A stretch of DNA of 8,008 nt from an uncultured bacterium. Its GTDB lineage: Bacteria > Edwardsbacteria > AC1 > EtOH8. The position numbers were made by a program, and so were the translations under genes. Shown piece after piece: positions 1-7,300 of this stretch (positions are counted from its first letter, which is position 1; the number at the start of each line of letters is the position of its first letter). The notes under the pieces were generated by a model that saw only the letters and a program-made list of their open reading frames with translations, did not search any database and had not been told where the DNA came from. The stretch spans positions 1 to 8,008 of the forward strand of contig CALGNM010000269.1 in the NCBI GenBank assembly GCA_937958665.1, read 5' to 3'.

Positions 1-45
1 GATCGTATTCGGTGACTGGAGTTCAGACGTGTGCTCTTCCGATCT
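1..45 (+). other. Illumina TruSeq adapter (non-genomic contig end)
   Basis: Positions 12-45 match the 34-base TruSeq index/Read 2 adapter, beginning GTGACTGGAGTTCAGACG and ending CTCTTCCGATCT. Positions 4-11 (CGTATTCG) sit exactly where the 8-base sample index belongs. Positions 1-3 (GAT) match the last bases of the P7 segment. Genomic sequence therefore begins at about 46. This is library-construction sequence left on the contig, not biology. Any reading frame crossing it is artificial. The identification comes from memory of the adapter sequence and is unambiguous over 34 bases. Confidence 0.98.
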
Positions 46-364
46 AGCCCTTTTTCAGCAGGATCCGGCCCATTCCCCGCCCCCGACTTTTAAGCCGCAC
101 GGCAAGATTCCCCAGGTGGAACTCATCCAGCACCACCCAGCCGATAAGATAGCCCGCCACCTGGCTCTGGTCCTCAAGCACCAGACAGATTCTGCGATCG
201 TCTTCCTGCAGCTCGTCTCGGAACATCTGAACCGTCCAGGGGTCGGGAAAGGAATTTCGCTCGATCTCCAGAACAGCCTCCAGATGGCCGGCGGTGAAAC
301 GGACCACGGCCGCCTCCCCGTTTCCACAAGAATCGACCACTTCAGGCTTGCTCATCTTTGGCAT
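46..364 (-). CDS. rimI: RimI, ribosomal protein S18 alanine N-acetyltransferase (GNAT), C-terminus missing
   Basis: RimI acetylates the N-terminal alanine of ribosomal protein S18 using acetyl-CoA in the cytoplasm. The visible 106 residues hold the N-terminal family signature (E35, S38-F39 and P42-W43 in an ExxSFxxPWT pattern), the central strands, and the acetyl-CoA pyrophosphate-binding motif R94-x-x-G97-x-G99. Family members are about 150 residues, so roughly 40 C-terminal residues, including the usual catalytic region, are lost at the contig end. The apparent TAG stop at 44-46 is a chimera of one genomic base and two adapter bases. The chosen ATG (362-364) has a GAGAAGG Shine-Dalgarno 4 bases upstream, the same spacing as tsaB and the PorX gene. 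An alternative ATG at 353-355 overlaps the tsaB stop as ATGA but lies 13 bases from that site. The position right after tsaB is typical for rimI. A generic GNAT is the only real alternative. Confidence 0.88.
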
Positions 365-1035
365 CGGGCCTTCTCAACATCAGCTGGGCGAATATAAAAG
401 GCCGCCAGCTGGCTGGCGCGAACCGTTTCCCCCTGCTCATATAGCCGGGCGGATAATCGGGCCAGGCCGGAAAGCATCATGCCGTTAGCCAGAAAATCCT
501 TAGCCCTCCGGAGCCGGGGATGCTTTTCAGCCAGTTCCCGGTATTTGGCCTCCCCGCTGCCGAACAGCAGCGTACCAGCCGGAAGATTGGATAACCATCC
601 CGCCGGCTCGGTTGACAGATATCGACCCTGGTTGACGGGCAGTCCCTCTCGCACCTGATACAGGGAGGTGTAGATCTCTCCCTTCTTGGCATCTATCATC
701 GGAGATAGCCAACCATCATGGTCTGAACAAGAAAAAGCCATGGCATCCAAGGTATTGACGGACAGGCAGGGAACACCTCGCCCTGCGCCCAGCCCCTTGA
801 CGAAGGAGATGCCCACCCGCAGTCCAGTGAAGGAACCGGGGCCGGTTGCCACCGCCAGCAAATGAATATCGGAAAGTCTGACCCCGGCTGAGGACAGCAT
901 TTGACCAACCTCCCCCGACAGGGACTCGGAATGCCCGGTCCCCACCTCCCGGGAAATGCCCCTCAGCACCGTCCCTTGACGGCTTAACGCCAAATTGAGC
1001 CAGGGGCCGCTGGTATCCAGACAGAGGGTCAGCAT
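352..1035 (-). CDS. tsaB: TsaB, tRNA t6A37 threonylcarbamoyltransferase complex dimerization subunit
   Basis: TsaB is the inactive ASKHA-fold partner of TsaD. With TsaE it supports transfer of threonylcarbamoyl to A37 of ANN-decoding tRNAs. The 227-residue protein starts MLTLCLDTSG, the family's N-terminal strand and DTS turn. It has H35-S36-E37 in the usual HSE position and the hallmark GPGSFTGLRVG at 65-75, and the length is normal for the family. I chose the ATG at 1033-1035 over the upstream TTG at 1051-1053 because the family starts with this strand and because GGGGGAGG (1040-1047) lies 4 bases before it. The start overlaps the tsaE stop by 7 bases and the end overlaps rimI, so translation is probably coupled through all three. 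The partner gene tsaD is not seen here and may lie beyond the truncated end or elsewhere. Nothing looks degraded. Confidence 0.95.
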   Translation of the reverse strand: MLTLCLDTSGPWLNLALSRQGTVLRGISREVGTGHSESLSGEVGQMLSSAGVRLSDIHLLAVATGPGSFTGLRVGISFVKGLGAGRGVPCLSVNTLDAMAFSCSDHDGWLSPMIDAKKGEIYTSLYQVREGLPVNQGRYLSTEPAGWLSNLPAGTLLFGSGEAKYRELAEKHPRLRRAKDFLANGMMLSGLARLSARLYEQGETVRASQLAAFYIRPADVEKARCQR

Positions 1036-1490
1036 TGAGCCTCCCCCAACCAACGGAATTTGCCAAGGGGCTTGAGTTCGAACCGCCTCTCCTGGTCAGG
1101 CCCGGAACAGATCGACACCTCTAGGCGGTCGGACGGCAGATGCTCCCCGGCGTTCTCCGGCCATTCGATGATCACCAGACCGTCCCCCTCCAGATATTCC
1201 CGGTACCCGATTCCCTCCAACTCGTCCGGCGCTCTCAACCGGTAGAGGTCGAAATGGTAGATCGGATGCCGGCCCCGATATTCATTGACCAGGGTAAAAC
1301 TGGGGCTGACCACCGGCTCCGCGACTCCCCATCCCCGGCAAATGCCCTGGGCCAGACAAGTCTTGCCCGAGCCCAAGTCGCCCTTTAAACAGACCACCTG
1401 TCCCGGGCCCAGGCGCTTCGACAGGCGGAGGCCCAGTTCCTGGGTCTCCAGAGGTGAGTGGGTGATATATGTGTTGATGTTCTGTCTCAA
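1029..1490 (-). CDS. tsaE: TsaE, tRNA t6A biosynthesis P-loop ATPase
   Basis: TsaE is the small ATPase that binds the TsaB-TsaD dimer and drives turnover of t6A synthesis. The 153-residue protein has Walker A GDLGSGKT at 37-44, the conserved SPSFTLVNEY segment at 62-71, YHFDLYRL at 78-85 with D81, and the IIEWPE motif at 106-111 with E108 and W109. Length and motif order are standard. The start is unusual: no ATG or GTG precedes the conserved region. In this frame a TAA stop lies three codons upstream, so the TTG at 1488-1490 is the most plausible start. That TTG overlaps the stop codon of the upstream PorX gene as TTGA. No Shine-Dalgarno is evident before it, which fits translational reinitiation. 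The 3' end overlaps tsaB by 7 bases. Confidence 0.95.
   Translation of the reverse strand: MRQNINTYITHSPLETQELGLRLSKRLGPGQVVCLKGDLGSGKTCLAQGICRGWGVAEPVVSPSFTLVNEYRGRHPIYHFDLYRLRAPDELEGIGYREYLEGDGLVIIEWPENAGEHLPSDRLEVSICSGPDQERRFELKPLGKFRWLGEAQC
1040..1047 (-). promoter_or_regulatory. Ribosome binding site of tsaB
   Basis: GGGGGAGG on the minus strand ends 4 bases before the ATG at 1033-1035. It lies inside the tsaE coding region and decides the tsaB start in favour of this ATG rather than the upstream TTG, which would precede the ribosome binding site. Confidence 0.7.
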
Positions 1491-3046
1491 GCTGGCTTAA
1501 GCACCGCCACCGGCAGGATCATCTCCTCCATGGAGATCCCCCCGTGCTGGAAGGTCCCCTCGTAGCGCTTGCGGTACTCCTCGTATTTGGTGGGATACAC
1601 CAGGTAGAAATCCTCCTTGGCGATCAGGTACTGCATGCCCTTGTAGTCCTCAGGCAACAGGTACTCGGCCGGATTCTTGATCCATAGCACCTGGCGGGGG
1701 TCGCCGGAGACGTTGCTGCCCGACTTGTAGCGCAGGTTGGCGGTGGGGTTCTGTCCGGCCTTGATCTCGCTTCCCCGCCGCCCCTGAATGGAGCCATGGT
1801 CGGTGGTGATGACCACCTCCCGCTTCTGGCGGGCGGCATGCTGCAGGATATGGTAGATGTCAGAATTGGCGAACCAGGTCAGGGTCAGGGACCGGAAGGC
1901 CTTTTCGTCGGGGGTGATCTCCTGCAGGACCTGGGAGTCGGCCCGGGAATGGACCAAAATGTCCATGAAGTTCACCACCAGGCTGATCAGGGGAACATTC
2001 TGAAATGAACCGAAGTTGCGGCGCAACTCCCGCCCCTCTTCCATGCTGAGAATCTTGATGTATTTGGGGTCGGGGGAGGTTCGGCATTTGAGGCGCTCCA
2101 GGTTGGCCTCCATCAACCGGTGCTCGTGGCGGTTGAGGCTGGCCTCTCCTGCTGCCTCGACCTTTTCCCAGTACTGGGGGTAGCTCCGGACTATCTGCGA
2201 AGGGAACAGCCCGCTGAAAATGGCGTTGCGGGAATAAGGGGTGGCGGTTGGCAGAATCGAACAGTAATAATCGGTCTGCACCTCGAAGAAGTTCCTGATT
2301 AGCGGTTCGATGGTTATCCACTGGTCCAGCCTCATGCAATCCAGGATGATGAATAGGCATTTCTGCCCCGACCTGATCCGGGGAGCCAGATAGTTCTCAA
2401 TGATGTCCGGTGAAAGCAACGGCCGGGCCTGGCCGTGCAGCCAACCCCGGTAATTATCTTCCACGAAACGGGAGAACTCCAGGTTGGCCTCCCGCAGGAT
2501 CCCCTCATGGCTGGCATGCAGCCCATCGTCCCTCAGCTGGGACAGCCGGATGTCCCACTCAACCAGACTGCCGTAGTGTCGGCACCAGCCCTGCCAATCC
2601 AGGGCTCGGTAATCGAAGGAAGCCAGTTCCCGCGAGGCCGACACATACTCCCGGACCGCCTGATCCTCGGCCAGCTTCCGGCCCTCCAGCACCCGGCGGC
2701 AGGAGGCCAGCACCTGGGCCGGGTTCAGGGGCTTCAGCAGAAAATCATCAATCCTCTGCCCCAGGGCCTGCTCGATCAGCTCCTCCCTTTCACTCTTGGT
2801 GGCCATGATCACCGGCAACTGGTGCCCGGAGGCTCGGATCCGGGAAAGAGCCTCCAGGCCGTCCATGCCTGGCATCATCTCGTCCAGCAGCACCAGGTCG
2901 AACGGGTTCCTGGCCAGCAGGGACAGCGCTTCCTGGCCCGACGCAACCGGGGTAACCCTGAAATTCTTTCCCTCCAGGAAGATGATCTGGGACCTCAGCA
3001 GGTCCACTTCGTCGTCCACCCAAAGGATCCGATAGCCTTCCTCCAT
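1487..3046 (-). CDS. porX: PorX-like response regulator: REC domain plus PglZ/alkaline-phosphatase-fold effector
   Basis: In Bacteroidota, PorX is the cytoplasmic response regulator that with the kinase PorY controls type IX secretion. Its C-terminal PglZ domain has a metal-dependent phosphodiesterase fold instead of a DNA-binding domain. Here the 519-residue product has a REC domain at about 5-125: acidic pair D11-D12, phospho-acceptor D55 in LVLLDEMMPG, T83 in the MATKSE segment, and K105 in LLKP. A helical linker follows, then PglZ from about 225: D236 in ILDCMRLDQW, threonines 267 and 269 in PTATPYSRNA, D362 and H366 in NFMDILVH, D416-H417 in TTDHGS, and H501 in QHGG. These look like a complete nucleophile and metal set. 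Length agrees with Porphyromonas PorX (about 518). I chose the ATG at 3044-3046 because it precedes the first REC strand and has GAGAGAGG 4 bases upstream. A longer TTG start (3169) would add 41 residues unrelated to the family. The gene lies 19 bases after the kinase gene and overlaps tsaE by 4. BREX PglZ is unlikely because there is no BREX neighbour and the REC fusion is PorX-like. Confidence 0.9.
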   Translation of the reverse strand: MEEGYRILWVDDEVDLLRSQIIFLEGKNFRVTPVASGQEALSLLARNPFDLVLLDEMMPGMDGLEALSRIRASGHQLPVIMATKSEREELIEQALGQRIDDFLLKPLNPAQVLASCRRVLEGRKLAEDQAVREYVSASRELASFDYRALDWQGWCRHYGSLVEWDIRLSQLRDDGLHASHEGILREANLEFSRFVEDNYRGWLHGQARPLLSPDIIENYLAPRIRSGQKCLFIILDCMRLDQWITIEPLIRNFFEVQTDYYCSILPTATPYSRNAIFSGLFPSQIVRSYPQYWEKVEAAGEASLNRHEHRLMEANLERLKCRTSPDPKYIKILSMEEGRELRRNFGSFQNVPLISLVVNFMDILVHSRADSQVLQEITPDEKAFRSLTLTWFANSDIYHILQHAARQKREVVITTDHGSIQGRRGSEIKAGQNPTANLRYKSGSNVSGDPRQVLWIKNPAEYLLPEDYKGMQYLIAKEDFYLVYPTKYEEYRKRYEGTFQHGGISMEEMILPVAVLKPA

Positions 3047-3050
3047 CTCG

Positions 3051-3058
3051 CCTCTCTC
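3051..3058 (-). promoter_or_regulatory. Ribosome binding site of the PorX-like gene
   Basis: GAGAGAGG on the minus strand lies 4 bases before the ATG at 3044-3046, within the 19-base gap after the kinase stop. It supports the shorter start, which gives a REC domain with the family's normal N-terminus. Confidence 0.7.
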
Positions 3059-3065
3059 GCCGCTA

Positions 3066-4319
3066 TTAGTTGTGTCCGGTCTTAATGGGAAGGGATATAA
3101 TGAATACCGAGCCATGGCCGGGGCGACTGCTGACCAAACGCACCCGCCCTTGGTGGTAATCCTCGACAATTCTTCTGACCAGTGAGAGCCCCAGACCCCA
3201 CCCCAGTTTCTTGGTGGTGAAGCCTGGCGAGAATATCTTGCGCTGATGCCCGGGCAGTATTCCCCGCCCGTTGTCGGCGATGGAGATGTCCACCCGCCTG
3301 GCCCCCACCGCGGTGCTGATGGTGATCATCCCCGGCGAAGTCTCGATGGCGTCGATGGCGTTCTTGATGAGGTTTTCCACCGCCCAGATGAACAGGTCCT
3401 GATTGACCCGGACCGGGGGGCAGTCGCCGTAGTCCTCCACAAAACGGATTTCCTTCCCCATATTGGCCGCCCGCAGCCTGAAATAACCCACCGCCTGGTG
3501 CAACAGCTGGCTTATGTCCGACTCGGATAGTTTGGGAATCGAGCCTACCTGGTTGAAACGGCTCAGGACCTTCTCCAGGTGGGCTAGGTCGTTGTCCATC
3601 TCGGGTATCACCTCCGAAACCGGCTTGGCTCCCTCCCGCAGCAGGGTCAGCCATCCCATCAGCGAGGAGATCGGGGTCCCCAGCTGGTGGGCCGCCTCCC
3701 GGGCCAGCCCCACCCATACCGCCCGCTCCTCTCCGGCCTTGATGGCCCGAAAACCGATGAAACCTATCCACACGAACAGGGCGATCATCCCGATTTGGAT
3801 GAAGGGAACGTAGCTGAGCTCCCTCAATATCTGGGGATGCCCGTAATGGACGTATCCCACCGCCGTGGAATCGGAATTCAGCATCATGGGTATGGGTTCG
3901 TTCTGGTCATCAAGCTCCCGGATGGCCTTGCGCAGCAGGGACAGCTGGCTCCCACCGTCCGCCAGGGAGTCCCACCCCGCAGCCATCTCCTCGCTGAGTA
4001 CGAATGGCTCCACCCCGACGTTTTTCCAGGCCATGGGCAAACCCCGGCGGTCGGTGACCACCACCGGGAAGTTGATCTTCTGAATGATCTCCTCGAAGAT
4101 GATACCGGTCTCGGGCACGTCGCCGGCCGCCTCGGGCACTGCTGCCGTCATGCAGAAACGAGCGAATACCCGGGACATGATCCGGGGCTCCTCCTCCAGC
4201 TTGCGGATCAGCAGGGTGGTGTAGATCAGGGATACCAGCACCACCAGCGCTGCCCCCACGAACAGGTAGGATCGCCAGAGACCGGCCCAGCGGGAATGAG
4301 GCTTGACGAATGATACCAT
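3066..4319 (-). CDS. porY: PorY-like membrane sensor histidine kinase
   Basis: This is the likely cognate kinase for the adjacent PorX-like regulator: an inner-membrane protein that autophosphorylates on histidine and passes the phosphate to REC D55. Features along its 417 residues are TM1 at about 17-37, an extracytoplasmic region 40-170, TM2 at about 171-192, and an H-box AREAAHQLGTPISSLMGW with H211. These are followed by the N-box ENLIKNAIDA (N320), G1 box DNGRGI (D349), F-box region PGFTTKK, and G2 box GWGLGL (373-378). The H-box has HQLGTP rather than the common HELRTP, a pattern I associate with PorY-type kinases of Bacteroidota. The stretch FPVVVTDRRGLPMAWKN (84-100) looks PAS-like, placing a possible ligand sensor outside the membrane. 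A TAA lies in frame four codons upstream, which supports the ATG at 4317-4319. The nearest Shine-Dalgarno-like AAAGGG is 12 bases away, so initiation looks weak. It sits 35 bases after the GGDEF gene and 19 bases before the regulator gene. The PorY name is inferred from motif style and pairing; histidine kinase is certain. Confidence 0.88.
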   Translation of the reverse strand: MVSFVKPHSRWAGLWRSYLFVGAALVVLVSLIYTTLLIRKLEEEPRIMSRVFARFCMTAAVPEAAGDVPETGIIFEEIIQKINFPVVVTDRRGLPMAWKNVGVEPFVLSEEMAAGWDSLADGGSQLSLLRKAIRELDDQNEPIPMMLNSDSTAVGYVHYGHPQILRELSYVPFIQIGMIALFVWIGFIGFRAIKAGEERAVWVGLAREAAHQLGTPISSLMGWLTLLREGAKPVSEVIPEMDNDLAHLEKVLSRFNQVGSIPKLSESDISQLLHQAVGYFRLRAANMGKEIRFVEDYGDCPPVRVNQDLFIWAVENLIKNAIDAIETSPGMITISTAVGARRVDISIADNGRGILPGHQRKIFSPGFTTKKLGWGLGLSLVRRIVEDYHQGRVRLVSSRPGHGSVFIISLPIKTGHN

Positions 4320-4354
4320 TGGCCGATGTTATCCCTTTGCCTTTCAGTTGGCTT
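4320..4354 (-). other. Short spacer between GGDEF and kinase genes, no strong signal
   Basis: This 35-base gap is the largest in the cluster. It holds a weak AAAGGG (4333-4338) that could serve the kinase. I see no convincing terminator stem or promoter, so the flanking genes are probably co-transcribed. Confidence 0.6.
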
Positions 4355-7300
4355 TTAAGTCCTGACCTGGTTGCGCCCCCCGGATTTGGCCTTGTAAAGG
4401 GCCTTGTCTACCCTGTCGATTATCTGGCTCTTTTCCTCCCCGTCCTCCGGGAAGCCGGCTACCCCCAGGCTGATGGTGACAGCATGGGGTTTCTTCCCAA
4501 TGGAAATCCGGAAATCGTGCTTCTCCACCCGCTGGCGGATGCGCTCGGCCAGGCTTTGGGCCTCGGCCCGTTTGGTCTCCGGCAGCACCAGCATGAACTC
4601 CTCTCCCCCGTAGCGGGCGGCCAGATCAACGTCCCGGGCCTGTTCCTTCAGCAGCCGGGCCACCTCCCTCAGCACCTGGTCGCCCACTGGATGGCCCAGA
4701 TTGTCGTTGATCTTCTTGAAGTGGTCAATGTCGATCATGATCAGGGACAGGGGGTGGTTATAGCGGCGGGCCCGGCTGAGCTCGCGCTCGAAGAACGACT
4801 GGAAGTAGCGGTGGTTATTAAGACCGGTCAGCCCGTCGGTGACCGCCAGGGTCTCGGTCTCCTCGTAGAGCCGGGCGTTCTCGATGGCCACCGCCAGCTG
4901 GGTGGCCAGGGTGGTCAGCAGCTGTTTGTCAACCTGATCGAAAGCATCCACGTTGTCGCTCTCAACGTTGAGCACCCCCACCACCTGCTGCTTAAGTTTG
5001 AGGGGCACCGCCAGCTCGGAGCGGGTCCGTCCGTCAATGCTGACGTAGTTGGGATTTTGGGTTACGTCTCCCAGCAGGATCGGCTCGCCGGTGGACGCCA
5101 CCATTCCGGTTATCCCTTCCCGGCCGATCTTCAGCCGGCGGCACATCTCACCTTTGATGTCCTCATATCCCAGGCTGGCCTTGAACACCAGCTCCCCGCT
5201 TTCCCGGTCGGCGATCATGATGGCGATCTTGCTGTAGCGGAAGGTTTGGTTGAGGATGTGGCAAACCTGATCCAACAGGGCATCCAGCCTCAGGGTGGAG
5301 CTGACTGTAGCCCCCACATTGTGCAGGGCCGACAGCTCCTTGATCCGGCGGCGGGCTTCCTCGTAAAGCCGGGCGTTATCGAGGGCCACCGCCACCTGGC
5401 TGGCCAAGGTGGTCAGTAAGTTGAGGTCGGAGGTTCCGAAGGCGTTTATCCGGTCGTCTTCGATGTTCAGTACCCCGATCACCCGGTCCTCGTGCCGGAT
5501 GGGAACGGCTATTTCTGAGCGCACTCGGGGGTCTATGGCGTTGTAGCGGGGCTCCTGGCTGACATCGTTTACTACCAGGGGCTGGCCGCTCTCGGCCACC
5601 CAGCCCACCACGCTGCTGCCCCCCACCGTGAAGTACAGCATGCTCAATTCGTCTCCGTAGCCGCATTGTGAGCCGATGAAAATGCTTTTACTCTGGGGCT
5701 CCACCATGAAGATGGCCACCTTCAGATAGTGCAGCTTTTCACGGATCACCTCGACCACCTTTTCCAGCAGCTTGTCACGCTCGATGGCCGAGGAGATCAC
5801 CATGCCGATATCGTATAAAGTGGAAAGCTCAGTTATCCGGGATTGGGCATCTTGGTAAAGATAGGCGTTGGTGATGGCCACCGCGGCGGTGTTGGCAAAG
5901 GCCTCCAGCGACCTTACCTTCCGGTTATCTGGCACCAGGCCGTCGGTGGGTTTGTCGATCTGGATAATGGCCAGCAGTCTCTTCTCCTTGGAGTAGAGGG
6001 GCACGATCATCAGGTTGCCCGGCTGCCAGCGGCGGCCTCCCGCTTCGCCGGACCGGTGCCCGTTGCCGGGCTCATCCCCCAAGGGGATGAAGTAGGAGTT
6101 GCTTACCCGGTACTGGCTCTGCATCAAGGCCTGGTACTGCTCCAGCCGGGAGCGGACCCCCCGGATGCTCTTGAGTTCCTCAGGGGCGAACCCGTAGTTG
6201 GCCTTGTGGGTCAGTGTTTGGCCATCCTGCTCCACCAGGCTGATCAGCACCGCATCGAATCCCAGGTTGCTTCGGATGCCCTCCACGATCACCGACAAAA
6301 TCTCCTCCAGCTGCAGGGATGAGAGCAAGGCGCTGGACAGGTACTGCATGGTGGAAAGTGAGGTTGAAACCTCCACCTGACGCTTCAGGGCCAGGTTCAA
6401 GCGGCTGTTGGTCTCCCCCAGTTTATCCTGGCTGCTCTTAAGCTCCGAGAACAGGTTGGCATTGCGCCAGGCCACCGCCGCCTGGTTGGCAAACAGCGAG
6501 GCCAGTGAGAAGTCGCGGGCCGAGAAACCCGGGACCACCTCCCTGCCTACCACCAGAACCGCCTGTGCCTGCCCGTCCACCATCAATGGCAGAACCATCA
6601 GAGCCTCGGGATCGGCGGTAGTGCCCGGCACCACAGCGGTCCGCCGGTCCAGATCGGTATTGGCTATCAGTTCGGCCCGCCCGCTCTGGGCGATGGCCCC
6701 GGTCAGACCCTCGTCGATGGAAAAAGGAGGGTCAGCCATGATGGCCTCGGTATTGGGACCGCGGGCCAGGATGGGGGAAAGCTTGCGCTGCTCCCAGTCA
6801 ACCTTGTAGATGGCCAGCCGCTGGAATGGTATCAGGCTTTCTATCTGCCGGGCAATCTGGTCAAGCACCTGGCTGACATCCAGGGTGCCCAACAACAGGC
6901 CGCTGGTGTCCAGCAGGGCCCGCTGGGCGGAAACCCGACCGTCCAGGTCGGCCACCAGTTCAGCCCGTTCCAGAGCCATGGCGATGGTGTTGCCTAGGGT
7001 GGTGGCCAGTTCCAGGTCCTGGCGTTGGAACCGGCGGAGGTTTCCCTGAAGGTTGTTGATGTTCAGCACCCCTAACAGCCGGTCCTGGGCAGTCAAGGGG
7101 ACCGAGATGGCCGAGGCCAGTTTCTCCTCCTGCTCGGTATGCCGGAATCGCCGGTCATTGGCCAGGTCATCGCTGATGACCGGTTGTCTTTTCTGGGCCA
7201 CCCATCCGGCCAGACCCTGTCCCAGCGGGAAGCATAAACTTTTCACTGTCTCCGGGGAGAGGCCCCGGGAGGCCCTTATCCGCAGAGTGTTGTCCGCCGG

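Noticed and set aside
29-397. Plus-strand open frame beginning in the adapter
   Set aside because: It starts inside adapter sequence and runs antisense to rimI, so it is an artefact.
1487-2400. PglZ domain as a BREX phage-defence marker
   Set aside because: The PglZ domain is fused to an N-terminal REC domain with PorX length and motifs. The neighbours are a kinase and tsaE rather than BREX genes.
2435-3085. Plus-strand open frame (216 codons) opposite the PorX-like gene
   Set aside because: It is a shadow of the REC domain coding region with low-complexity composition and no recognisable motif.
3047-3169. Longer start for the PorX-like protein at the TTG 3167-3169
   Set aside because: The extra 41 residues overlap the kinase 3' end, resemble no part of the family, and would ignore the well-placed GAGAGAGG before the ATG at 3044-3046.
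4320-4354. Terminator or promoter between the GGDEF and kinase genes
   Set aside because: Only a 3-base complementary pair (GCC/GGC) with an 8-base loop is visible, with no T-run after it on the minus strand and no -35/-10 pair.
4590-4610. Degenerate GGDEF domain because the motif reads GGEEF
   Set aside because: GGEEF is an accepted active-site variant of diguanylate cyclases. The metal-binding aspartate region and RxxD site are also intact.
4310-5419. Long plus-strand open frame (369 codons) opposite the GAF-GGDEF gene
   Set aside because: It lies antisense to a gene with clear domain motifs. Its composition is rich in H, Q, P, G and L, as expected from reading GC-rich codons backwards. 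No family signature or ribosome binding site is seen.
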